Origin: Dipetalonema caudispina
Taxonomy: Eukaryota; Nematoda; Chromadorea; Rhabditida; Onchocercidae
Assembly: GCA_013365325.1 (NCBI GenBank)
Contig: JABVXV010000634.1
Span: 1 to 19,678 of the forward strand
Reading direction: 5' to 3'
DNA length: 19,678 bases
Shown piece by piece: positions 1-13,016 of this stretch (within the stretch, counting starts at the first letter, position 1; each line of letters starts with the position of its first letter). A model generated the notes under the pieces. That model did no database searches and was not told the DNA's origin. It saw nothing but the letters and a program-made list of their open reading frames with translations. The position numbers and the translations under genes were made by a program.

Positions 1-295
1 TGAGCCATAATTAATGTACCGCACAACTATTCAATTTGTCTTTGGTTGTAAATTGGCCAAAATGTGAGTTGTAAAGGAATTAGCAAAAGCATTTAGAGAA
101 ATTGATAGAAATTTCAAATCAGAGCGCAAAACATTTAAGCTGACTGTTTTTTTTGCATTAGAAGTAATAATTGGCAGTTAATAAGTTCCAGAAATAATTG
201 TTTTACGTTTCTATCGACGGTATCGATTTTCCTAAATTTGGTTTGTATGAGTGTTTTCATATGAGTTGGCGATCCTTTTAAATTTTCATTGACAG

Positions 296-403
296 TTAGT
301 CTTAGAAGAAAATCTTCACGAGAACATAGTGATAAAATTAATTGGATCGATATTTTGCCCTAGAAAAGAAACTTTGCAGTTACTTCTTAGCAAAATTTTA
401 TAA
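296..403 (+). CDS. possible terminal exon of an unrecognised gene (alternative to 700-870)
   Basis: An open frame of 35 codons begins exactly after a plausible acceptor (T-rich tract then gacag, ending at 295) and ends at TAA 401-403, with AATAAA overlapping the stop at 402-407. The translation starts LVLEENLHENIVIKL and has balanced, coding-like composition (GAA GAA AAT CTT CAC GAG AAC). It enters in phase 0, as does the exon at 700-870, so the two could be alternative 3' exons of one gene whose body lies mostly left of the window. No family was recognised. Chance is a real alternative in DNA this A+T-rich. Confidence 0.2.
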   Translation, partial: LVLEENLHENIVIKLIGSIFCPRKETLQLLLSKIL

Positions 404-699
404 TAAAATCACTTTTTTCTTTGCATAGATAAATTCCGCACCTTTTCATTCTTTTTTTCAATTTCTCGTTCCACGAACTCCTAAACCTTCTCACTGTATG
501 ATAAATAAACTGGATTTTGAAGTATGATCACAAAGGCTTCTATTCCTGAATTTTACTTCCTTAATGTCCGGTTTTTTGGTTTTCAGAATTTAAATTTTTT
601 AAATTTTCAGGATTTCGCAGCAAACCATGTCGTAGCAGTTACTAATTTTTGGCTTATTTCAATTGGTTCATTGATGTTGTCAATATTAATTGATATCAG

Positions 700-870
700 A
701 CAGTTAGAAATTTGAAATCGTTAGATTATAGGATTCAATCAATTGAAAGCAATTTTAAAATTCAAATCCCTAGTAATCCATTTTATGCAAATGAGCCGAA
801 GAATTTAACTTCTCCCAAGCCCGTCAGTAATTACTCGTCAACAGTATATCAACCAGCCGTTGTCTATTAG
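700..870 (+). CDS. probable terminal exon of an upstream gene (partial, unrecognised)
   Basis: An open frame of 56 codons plus TAG (868-870) starts right after an acceptor-like gatatcag ending at 699. The peptide begins TVRNLKSLDYRIQSIESNFK, continues through a Pro/Asn stretch (IPSNPFYANEPKN), then a Ser/Pro/Tyr-rich tail ending QPAVVY. The even codon use, absence of low-complexity runs and hydrophilic tail look like a real C-terminus, perhaps the cytoplasmic tail of a membrane or scaffold protein, but I do not recognise it. The 63-codon ORF at 524-715 overlaps in another frame and is hydrophobic and T-rich, so it is probably a shadow. The upstream exons were not found with confidence. Confidence 0.4.
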   Translation, partial: TVRNLKSLDYRIQSIESNFKIQIPSNPFYANEPKNLTSPKPVSNYSSTVYQPAVVY

Positions 871-2229
871 TACGATGTATCATTAATTTTCTAAAAACAA
901 GTTCTCTCTAACATTTTTCTAAACATTGCTAGCTAATAATCTCTGATAATTACTATATTATATTTCCTTCTTCTTATTTTTTTTCAGCATATCTAAACAA
1001 TTTTCTCATCAATACAATACTTCCTCAATAATCTTTTCTAAATAATGCTATAATTTTTTGCATTGATCATTAAAAATTAATAACTGTTTATTACACATCA
1101 AAAAAAAATTTTTTCTTTTTTTTGCATTAACCAAGTTAACCAACAAAGCTATTCCAGGATAAATACTTTTTATATGTTCCATCAAATCTAAAAATACTCA
1201 TAATATTTATCAAATTTAATTTTTTCTCCATGTATATTTTAAAAAAAGAAGAAATTTAAAAAAAAAAATTTTCCTATAATAATAAAAATTTTAACCATAA
1301 ACCTTATTAAAAAGTACAGCAGGCATTTCAAATTTAAATTTATTGTTAACTGCTATTATTGTTATCGACATCATTAAAGCGAACATTTTCTCTATTCTTT
1401 TCTTCACTCTTCTTTTTTCTGTTATAGAAATTTTAAATAGCCTTGAAAAATTGGACACAATCATACAAATAAAAACAAATTCTTAATTTTCTTCGAAAAG
1501 AAATTAAAAATTCAAAAAGAAGGATTAAATCCAGGAAGATTATAAAATTTCGCCAATAATTAATTGCCATACCTTTTATTTAATAGTTTGTTTTTTTTTT
1601 TTTTAAATTACTTCAATTCTCAATATCTAATAAGCCACTATTATCAAGATAACTCTTAAATATGTCATATTTTCATCATTATAATGGTGAATACAATATA
1701 ATATTTATTAGCCAATTACTTTATTAACAGCAAACAAGTAATATAAGATTTTAATTTTCCGTTTCCGTATGGATTGAAATAAATAGTGATAATTTTATCA
1801 CAAGCAAAAAAAATTAGATGAATCAAATGGAACAATTTAAAATTTGAAGCCAAATCTAAGCCAAAAAAAGAAAAGAAAGAAAAAGAAAAATTAAGAAAAA
1901 TTTTGGGAGGAGAAATATTACTATCGCTCTTTATTAAATACAAGTTAAAAGTAAGAAATGAAAGAGTAATTGAAAATTACAACAAATACAAGAAGCAAAG
2001 GATCTTTTGAAAAAAAATTTCACTTAAAATTCTTATAATTGTATCAATATAACCTAAAAAAAAATGCCTTGGCTGTTGATTAGATAATTTTTCGGATATG
2101 ATTAGCAATTTTTCTTGGAAAATAGTGAAACTGACATTGAAATGTATAATTAATTCATATAGTGAAAATTTGAAAAATCAAGTTTGAAGCAACTTTTAAG
2201 CTATGAATTATTTTAATTATTATCCAGTA
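871..2229. other. intergenic, no gene seen
   Basis: A+T-rich DNA with many A and T runs (for example 1100-1130, 1250-1270, 1590-1605). The 75-codon minus-strand ORF at 1716-1943 is Phe/Ile/Ser-rich and is the complement of an A-rich stretch, so it is not accepted as a gene. Canonical AATAAA signals are not close behind the TAG at 868-870. Confidence 0.6.
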
Positions 2230-2640
2230 AATCCTTCAATTAAAAAATACCGTACTGGCAATCCTTCAATTAACAAATATTGCATTTACAATTTTTCAAT
2301 CATCGTATTAGCATTATGTTGACTGCGAATTACAGCACCAGTCCCATAATACCGTAGATTATCACGTTAACTTGGCTACAGTAACCTGAACCGTCTTATC
2401 GTAATATCACATAAGTAGCGTTAACTTGAACCATCTTTCCGTAGTGCCATATTGAATACCCTGAAATATCCTACCAACCGTTCTTGGGATTAGCATATTT
2501 CATACCGTCTCGCGCAGCCTTTAATATGATATTTAGTAATTAATGGATTAAGTCTGGGAGCTCTCGAGATTAGTTCTGGTGTGACGATTGGTTAGGTATG
2601 GATAGCATAAGGGATCTTATTCAAGTCTATATTAGCTGGT
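2230..2640. repeat. GC-richer island of degenerate repeats with ACCGT motifs
   Basis: Three copies of a 30-bp unit start at 2230, 2260 and 2290; aatccttcaat recurs exactly 30 bases apart in the first two and as aatttttcaat in the third. They run into about 340 bp clearly richer in G+C than the surroundings. There cgttaacttg recurs at 2365-2374 and 2419-2428, cctgaaccgtcttatcg is echoed by cttgaaccatctttccg 40 bp later, and ACCGT or CCGTA cores appear near 2249, 2351, 2390, 2439 and 2504. No sustained ORF was found on either strand. It may be a relic mobile element, a satellite fragment or a cluster of binding sites. Confidence 0.45.
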
Positions 2641-2844
2641 CTTATTAATTAACAATAATGTCATTTTTATAAGAAAAAAAAAAAAAAAAGCATATGGAAA
2701 CATTACAATGAAACGGTTCACCAAATGTTTTATTCCATGGGTTTTGTTAGTTAGTACGATTATTATTGTTATTATGAAGTGTTAAGATGACATAATTTTT
2801 GGCTTAATTTATTGAAGCAGTTAATTTTATTTGATTGTTCTCAG

Positions 2845-2985
2845 GAATAGAACAACAATCGATGTAGTTTGGATAAGTACGAAAAAACAAGGGACTGTGG
2901 GAGAAAGGGTGAAGTACATTTATGAAAAGGAAGGATAACACTAATCAAATAATTCAACTAATTAATTTCGAAGATTCATCTCAAG
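2845..2985 (+). other. possible 5' leader exon of the PAK gene, with an upstream ORF
   Basis: The stretch is bounded by a good acceptor (ttgttctcag, ending 2844) and a good donor (TCTCAAG|GTAAAT at 2986). It holds an ATG at 2922-2924 followed by 21 open codons beginning MKRKDNTNQIIQLINFEDSS. Splicing to either acceptor before the PAK start (3124 or 3157) gives a frame different from PAK, ending at TAG 3181-3183. As a leader exon it would therefore carry an upstream ORF that overlaps the PAK start codon. It could equally belong to another transcript. Confidence 0.3.
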
Positions 2986-3150
2986 GTAAATGACAAGTCA
3001 TATTGGCATATTAGATCATTCTTTACGTAATTTTCTTACGTTATTTTTTTGTTTCGTCTTTTCTAAGTAATTCCGAAAACAATGTTAATTTTAAAATTTT
3101 CAATTTTTATGGTAGTTTTAACAGGTGCTAGATTCCATTTCCGTTTCCAT

Positions 3151-3160
3151 CTTCCAGAAT
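3151..3160 (+). promoter_or_regulatory. probable spliced-leader (or cis) acceptor just before the PAK start
   Basis: The pyrimidine-rich ccgtttccatcttccag ends at 3157, three bases before ATG 3161. An acceptor this close to a start codon is typical of nematode spliced-leader addition. A second acceptor, ttttaacag ending at 3124, lies 36 bases further up. Confidence 0.45.
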
Positions 3161-7629
<4,469 letters not shown>

Positions 7630-7855
7630 GACTGCAACTGCAGGTTGTTCGCGAAATTGAAAAATATAGAGCTTTTTTTTCTGTCTTGTTTTAGGCATAA
7701 GAAGGAAGTTTTCTGTGTAGTATGCAGTCGATTCATAAATTTTGCATGCGTCCAATCTTAAAAATCAGTATTGTCTGATAATTTAACTTTGTTCATGTCT
7801 GGAAAAATCTGGCGCAGAGCTTCTCTTTCTTCTGTTGACAGATTTTGCTAGAATA

Positions 7856-9102
7856 ATGAAAAATAAAACATCAGATAATGTTCGCCATGAAGGTTCATTT
7901 CTTATCGATAGGGAAAGAATATCTAATTTTTTATCTGATTTTTGGCATCTGAATCTTGTAATTTTTGCCCATATTTTAATCGTTTAGAACAGCTGCGCGA
8001 AGGAAAATTAATCAAGTAAAATGTAAATTCCTATACTATCTTCATATGGTTTGAATAGCGATTGATTTGATTAATTTTTCATTTATTGAATGTATTCACT
8101 GTTTCAAACTTTATTTGTTGATCTTCTGTTCGTTAATCAATTACAATAATAAGTCTTATTAGGCAGAAAATTTGATGTTTGGTTCAGTTGCTTTCATGTT
8201 TGTAATTTCTAAATTATTCTCCTAAGCATTGTATTTCTCGTCTTTCTATGAATTATATATTCCAGATATTTTACGCTATCAATATTCCTTATGCTGTTTT
8301 CCTTTTTTGATTCATGAAATTTGCTTCACGTGTTGATATTTTCAATTTCATTGTTTTCTGCTCGTATGTTTGACTTCGATTTTTACCTCTTTTTCATTAT
8401 ATTATATTTTACTGATATATTTATAACATTATTCTACTTCATTTCTTTCCCCTTCAAGTGCTCTGAATTTTTGCTGCTTCCTTCCTGTTTTTTTTTTTTT
8501 GTATTTTTATTTACCATAACGAAATGCCTTTTTACCCTGCAAGTTTTAAATAAATTTTTATACTCATATGCAAATACTTCTTATGTGACCACGGATACAT
8601 TTTTACCTTTCAGAATATGCGTTTGTTAATGAATCATATAAAATATTTTTTGAATTTTTGACGGTGCGATACGGACGTATACCGTTATGTCAAATTTTAT
8701 TACGATTAATGGTGGAAGTTGCTCGTGATAAAATCAGAAAGGTTAATTTAAAATTGTTCTACTCGTAATATTATAAAATATAATAGAAATAATGGAATAT
8801 TAGAACATTTTACGCTGTCTACTCTACAGTAGGAAGCCATTTCACACCAAATTTTGAAATATTCTAAACATTTAAATAACTAGTCAAGCGTCAAAGTTCC
8901 ACTCTTTGGATGCTTCACTTGAATCAAAATCTACAAATGAGAGATAATCCAGTTCAGTTTAGCAGTTTTCTGACTTGCGATAAAGGCAACGACGAAAACA
9001 GGTAATATCAGATTATTTGGGTCAATGGTAATATTTTTGACAAACCTTAGTTTTCTGAGTCAAAACTTCGTGTTGCAATTCCAGAGCAAATCTGAGACTT
9101 AA
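7856..9102 (+). CDS. putative unrecognised multi-exon gene downstream of PAK
   Basis: Tentative chain of short exons whose phases add up: 7856-7957, 8163-8181, 8614-8741, 8804-8828, 8884-9001, 9051-9102 (444 nt, 147 residues, stop TAA 9100-9102). The ATG follows cttctctttcttctgttgacag (ending 7840) and gctag (7851), either of which could accept a spliced leader. Peptide pieces: MKNKTSDNVRHEGSFLIDRE, FFEFLTVRYGRIPLCQILLR, LMVEVARDKIRK, SSTLWMLHLNQNLQMRDNPV. Introns between the last exons are 49-62 bases. The exons at 8614-8741 and 8884-9001 look truly coding; the 19-nt exon and the two ends are guesses. No family was recognised. It might also be a decayed gene. Confidence 0.35.
8182..8613 (+). 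other. T-rich intron of the putative downstream gene
   Basis: 432 bases, very T-rich, ending in an excellent acceptor tttttacctttcag. The 102-codon ORF at 8321-8629 is almost all Phe, Leu, Ile and Ser and is explained by T-richness. Confidence 0.5.
8614..8741 (+). CDS. best-supported exon of the putative downstream gene
   Basis: After tacctttcag the frame reads YAFVNESYKIFFEFLTVRYG, RIPLCQILLRLMVEVARDKI, RK, then AAG|GTTAAT. If unspliced it meets TAA after seven further codons. It has amphipathic helical character (FFEFL, ILLRLMVEVARDKIRK) and higher G+C than its flanks, and the opposite strand is not open. Confidence 0.45.
8884..9001 (+). CDS. second well-supported exon of the putative downstream gene
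   Basis: Acceptor aaataactag, donor AACAG|GTAATA. The frame gives KRQSSTLWMLHLNQNLQMRD, NPVQFSSFLTCDKGNDEN, with mixed, non-repetitive composition including Trp, Cys and His codons that are unlikely in random A+T-rich DNA. It would connect to 8804-8828 across a 55-base intron. Confidence 0.4.
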
Positions 9103-10647
9103 ATAGGGAAACTTTGAGTTGGAACAATAGACGATAACCTCAGTATAGAATTGAATTCTGAAAGTAAATTTTAAAAGTGAGTAAGAACTTCGCTATCTAC
9201 AATCGAAGCAAAACCTGATGCGAAATTTATTATCTCTTATCAAATGCTGATGTTGCTATTGCAAGACAAAACTTGGAAATGCTATAAGATCCGATTATAT
9301 TGAAGTTATTATAGAATTAAAATTTGCTCTGGGATTCCACCTGAAATTTTTATCTTATATTTGTTTAAGCTTAGATAGAAAGAATGCTTCGATCTAGCAA
9401 GATGAGAAGAAATAAATTAATCAACTTTTAAGATATTTCTTATTATGAAATATACTAATCAGGATAATGAAAAAAGTAATAAGGTAACAAGGGTCATTAA
9501 AAAAAAGGACAAATAGAAAAAATTTCTCTTTGAAAAAAGAAATTAATAATAGATGAAAATCGTTCGAATAATAACATTAGAGAAATGAATTTGATGAATA
9601 TAAATTAATTCTTCCTCATTTAATCCAACGATGATTAATGAAGCTTATTTCACATTCAAAATTGAGTAATGTGTACGATAATGATAATATCGTTATTTCA
9701 TATTTGAAATTGAATCGGGTATGCGATAATAATAGTATCAATGTGATGAGACTTATTCAAAGAATTCATTTCGTCATAACCATTAGTAGCAGGGACGAAG
9801 ATGTCGAATATTTTCAATATAATATAGCTATCAAATTATTAAACCTGTAAAATAGATGTTAGAATAAATGATAGATTAAAGATAATAAATATATAACGAA
9901 TATAACAGTAAAATATTAATCATTAATACTAATTAAAGCACCTAAAAAAAATTGGTAATATTATCTCATTAACATTAATTTTAGTACAAATCAATGAAGC
10001 TGTGAAAAAGAAATTTGCCATTGCTATGTGTTTTAATATATCATACTAATTTTTTCCTTTTTTCTAAACATTATCATAAAAGTAATAAATTTATTAAATA
10101 GCTTAACAATTTAATTGCTAAATTAAAATTGGATCGGAAAAAATAAGTATTCAACAAATAATAAATTCAATGAAATTAAAAACAAACAAGAAAAAAAGAA
10201 GGATATATGACATTTGACAATATATTTCTTTTTTTTGGCAAATAATATGACAAGGAAAAAAAGAAACCCGTTACTAATTAATTCAAAGATATGATATTAA
10301 TTGTTAACAAAATAAATTATCACAAAATAAATATTTGAAAGTTTCTTTCTCAACTACATCATACGAAGTAATTTCACTTCTTATTTAACAAAACAATAAT
10401 TTTTGTTAAATTTTATTTCTATTAATTGATTTTTTCTTTCTACCATTTTGTTAAAAATGATTTCAAAAATTTTCGAAATTCAAAATTTTCCAATCATTCA
10501 TATATGAGTTAAGAATTTATGATTTATGACTATCATCCTGCGAAAAAAAATGGCGAAGTATTCATCAATAATTTGAAATGTCACTGAATTAAAGCATGAA
10601 GTGAATTTTTAAATACAAAAAAAAAGCGTTAGATATATAAATTATAA
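9103..10647. other. no gene seen; weak repeats
   Basis: A+T-rich. It contains the right arm of an inverted repeat (attccagagcaaat at 9078-9091 against atttgctctgggat at 9322-9335) and an imperfect 48-bp direct duplication (from 9661 and from 9709) inside the 70-codon ORF 9638-9850. That ORF is not accepted as a gene because it shows no domain and its Asn/Ile/Ser bias follows base composition. From 9850 to 10640 only A/T runs are visible. Confidence 0.55.
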
Positions 10648-10725
10648 TTATTTTCGTACTAGAAATCGCCAATGTTCATTGAAAGCAGAATTTTTGCCAT
10701 TCGTTTGAGTCGTATTATAACTTTT
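10648..10725 (-). CDS. lectin-like gene exon 5: C-terminal tail
   Basis: After the strong acceptor gttttttgttgcag, 25 codons (KSYNTTQTNGKNSAFNEHWR, FLVRK) and TAA. It joins exon 4 in phase 0 and lies beyond the lectin fold, so function is unclear. If intron 4 is kept, the protein instead ends at a stop in 10902-10904. A weaker alternative last exon is at 10853-10791. Confidence 0.65.
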   Translation of the reverse strand, partial: KSYNTTQTNGKNSAFNEHWRFLVRK

Positions 10726-13016
10726 CTGCAACAAAAAACTATCATATCATAAACTATTATGATAGGGGAAGAAAAAAACATTGTCATTTTCTAAAAGAAA
10801 TAAAATGTATGCATATTCCTTAGATAAGGAAACTCATCTAATAAGCTATAATGCTAAAGTATATCAATATTGATTTTTTTCGTTACAATTACAAAAAATT
10901 TTCACTTTATATATTTGTAGTGTTTAAAGGAAATAAAAATTACCAGCGTTTTGTTAACATATGATATATTAGGTTGTGGATCTTTTTGACAAATATATGG
11001 TGCAACTATTCGACAGCAACTTTGAAACCATTCACCATTTGTAACATTCATTTTGGTACATGGTCGAATTAATTTTCTTTCTGTTGTTTCGCCTATAAAT
11101 TTTGCCAATATTTTTCTTGAACTTTTTAATTTTTTACAACATTGAAAAAAAAAAAAAGAACACAAAATTTAACAAAAATTTATTTTTAATCAGCAAATTA
11201 TGACATGATTATTGTAGTAATAATAATTGTTTCTATAATAGCTAAAAGCAAAATTATTGAATACTGCAAAATGTTAAGAATTGATTAATCATTTGTGATT
11301 TTTTCTTGTTTTGTTTAGTCAAAAGAAGCAAAAGAAAAAAATTTCAATAATTCTATTAAAAGAATTTTTAATTCCATTATATTTAGACAATAAAAAGAAT
11401 GAACAATTAAAAATAAACCATTTTTCCAGCCCCTAAAATTGAATGTTGTTTTATCAGACCATTCGTATTTGTTTGATTTGCCAAATTTCGCACTGCCAAG
11501 CCAAACTTGCGATGCATCACGGGCTATTTCTAAAATTGTGAAAAATTTGCAAAATTAATTATTAATCAAAAATGAATTAGCAGTTTTAATCCTATAATAA
11601 AATTTTAAATATAAGGTTAATATCGTATGGTGAATAGCATATCATCGTTTATCCACTGATAATAAAAACAGTTTTGAGATTTGAATTCATAACTTGTTTT
11701 TTTTTTTTTTTTTTTTAAAGTTTTCATCACAGTCAATCTATATTTTAGCATTTGCATGCTTAAACTTTTCTTTAAGATGAATTTTACTTTTTTTTTTTTT
11801 ATGTAGTTAGGGCAACAAAACGATCAGTTAGATTTCTTTTCTTTCGATAACTAATATATCAATTCGTAAATTGTAAATTTTACAAATACTTAAGAAAAAT
11901 TTACAATTTCAACAGTATCAAAGGATAATTTTATCAATGTACAAGTTTTTTCTACGAATTTTTAGCAAAATTTTAAGTTTTTTTTTTTTTTGCTGTATAA
12001 TGAAATTTTAGCAAAAATGATTCAAATTAATACTATTTTTGCATGCAAAAAGCTACTTGTAGAAGTTTAAAATTAAAAATTGAACAGGTCTGATTATAAT
12101 AATAACAAATGTGAGTATTAAGATAAAACTGTTCCTCTAATAATCGTGCAAAAAAGTGATAATGTTGATGATATTGATTGAACTTACAGTATTACTGATA
12201 ATTATACGACTAAAATTAACAATATTATTATTGTTAATAGTACAATACTGTAACATTGATAATCTTAATAATATTGAAATGATTTTTTTTTCCAATTTAT
12301 AACCCTGGAATGCTAAATGTTAAAGTTGATTTTTATTAAAATCTTGATGCAATCATAATTTAAAATAAAATAATCTCAGCTATTTAAGCTTATTTAAGAT
12401 TCATCTGAAAAAATTTCACAAATATCAATCTTATTTCTAAATCATTTCACATATAAATAAAAAAATGATAGAAATTTTATTTCGCAAATATTATTTAGTA
12501 TTTCATTTCGAATTTTTGTTTGAATTATATTATCAATGCTACAAATAAAAGAAGTGAGAGGGAGAGAAAAAAAAAGAAAGTATATTACCTTTAGCAAATC
12601 TATTCTCATTTGAATTATGTATTGATAATAGATGGCCAGCTTGCATCAAACAATGAAATTCAGCTTCAGTCCAAGTTATTGCTTTTGGAAAAAATTTGTA
12701 ACATTTTCGAGAATGTGGTGAAAATCGCCATCCTTTTTCACATATAGCACATAATGCAACTGTAAATAATTGATTAATTCATTTTTCTTTTTGATTTTTT
12801 TTTTTTTTTTTTTGATAATTTTTATGAATAATTATTGGAAAAATAAAATGAAAATTATTAAATATTTATTTTATTAAGACAAAAAGAATAGCGTAAATAA
12901 TTTACAATCGTGAAAATTTTCAAGTTATAAATTGTTCAAAAATAAGAAGAGGAAGGAAAAAAAAAAGTCTTACCAGTGAAACATAACAGAAATGTGACAA
13001 TTCTATAATTGTTCAT
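10648..13016 (-). CDS. secreted C-type lectin-like domain protein, 5 exons
   Basis: Spliced on the minus strand: 13016-12974, 12759-12589, 11529-11419, 11092-10944, 10725-10648 (552 nt, 183 residues). Residues 1-19 form a signal peptide (MNNYRIVTFLLCFTVALCA). One C-type lectin fold follows: CEKGW, KCYKFF, TWTEAEFHC (Cys51), GHLLSIHNSNEN, VWLGSAKFG, YEWSD, GWKNG, PCTKM (Cys120), NGEWFQSCC (Cys134/135), PYICQ (Cys143). The expected disulphides are 51-143 and 120-134 or 135, plus 21-34 of the long form. The sugar/Ca2+ motifs EPN or QPD and WND are absent (GETTE and WFQ instead), so Ca2+-dependent sugar binding is unlikely. N-glycosylation sequons lie at 124, 150, 155 and 162. Nematode proteins of this kind are secreted and linked to immunity or host interaction. 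Confidence 0.88.
10944..11092 (-). CDS. lectin-like gene exon 4: second half of the fold
   Basis: Starts after aatttatag and completes the split Gly codon of WKNG. It reads ETTERKLIRPCTKMNVTNGE, WFQSCCRIVAPYICQKDP and a sequon-rich PQPNISYVNKTL. The C..M...NGEW...C....YIC pattern is the hallmark end of the fold. The frame is open upstream to 11165 but lacks a phase-compatible acceptor there, so that extension is rejected. Confidence 0.85.
11093..11418 (-). other. lectin-like gene intron 3
   Basis: 326 bases, A+T-rich with a donor GTTTAT and acceptor aatttatag on the minus strand. No other feature was seen. Confidence 0.7.
11419..11529 (-). CDS. lectin-like gene exon 3: central strands
   Basis: After cacaattttag: IARDASQVWLGSAKFGKSNK, YEWSDKTTFNFRGWKN. 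VWLG and YEWSD match the WIGL and W-S-D core of the fold. Ends in phase 1 at AATG|GTTTAT. Confidence 0.88.
11530..12588 (-). other. lectin-like gene intron 2, with poly-T runs and nested inverted repeats
   Basis: 1059 bases. It holds a T run at 11697-11716, others near 11791 and 11979, and a nested palindrome at 12186-12251 (listed separately). No coding exon was found inside it. Confidence 0.7.
12186..12251. repeat. nested inverted repeats (hairpin)
   Basis: An inner perfect hairpin at 12215-12238 has 10-bp arms (attaacaata and tattgttaat) around a 4-base loop. It sits inside an outer pair, acagtatt (12186-12193) and aatactgt (12244-12251). The 66-bp unit could be a tiny relic of an inverted-repeat element or a structured intron RNA; in DNA this A+T-rich, part of it may be chance. 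Confidence 0.5.
12589..12759 (-). CDS. lectin-like gene exon 2: first half of the fold
   Basis: 56 full codons: end of the signal peptide, then CEKGWRFSPHSRKCYKFFPK, AITWTEAEFHCLMQAGHLLS, IHNSNENRFAK. The pattern W-x-E-A-E-x-x-C, G-H-L-x-S-I and N-E-N is diagnostic for the domain's first helix and following strand. Donor AAAG|GTAATA. Confidence 0.92.
12974..13016 (-). CDS. lectin-like gene exon 1: start and signal peptide
   Basis: MNNYRIVTFLLCFT then a split Val codon, ending at the consensus donor CACTG|GTAAGA. On the minus strand, tatttttaag ends 11 bases before the ATG and atgattttag somewhat further up; either could accept a spliced leader. No other in-frame start lies nearby. Confidence 0.85.

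Noticed and set aside
524..715. 63-codon plus ORF, hydrophobic in its second half
   Set aside because: T-rich composition explains the Phe/Leu bias, it overlaps the more coding-like frame at 700-870, and no domain is visible.
7758..7847. Minus-strand frame beginning QNLSTEEREALRQIFPDMNK after an acceptor-like attattctag
   Set aside because: It looks coding, but no phase-compatible upstream minus exon with a donor was found, and the plus strand there also has open frames. Left undecided, leaning to a shadow.
7988..8015. 28-nt piece AACAGCTGCGCGAAGG... between acceptor tcgtttag and donor GTAAAATG, frame QLREGKLI
   Set aside because: Its phase does not fit the neighbouring putative exons, and an intron of only 30 bases would be needed on the left.
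8321..8629. 102-codon ORF rich in Phe and Leu, resembling membrane segments
   Set aside because: T-richness of the intron gives this by composition; the real exon signal (tttcag at 8608-8613) cuts it in another frame.
10791..10853. Alternative last exon for the lectin-like gene (HYSLLDEFPYLRNMHTFYFF)
   Set aside because: Phase fits, but the acceptor tract is poorer and the peptide less balanced than the exon at 10725-10648.
11093..11165. Upstream extension of lectin-like exon 4 (MCSFFFFQCC...)
   Set aside because: No phase-compatible acceptor; the start lies in a poly-T run and the tatag acceptor at 11093 gives the exact family spacing WKNG-E.
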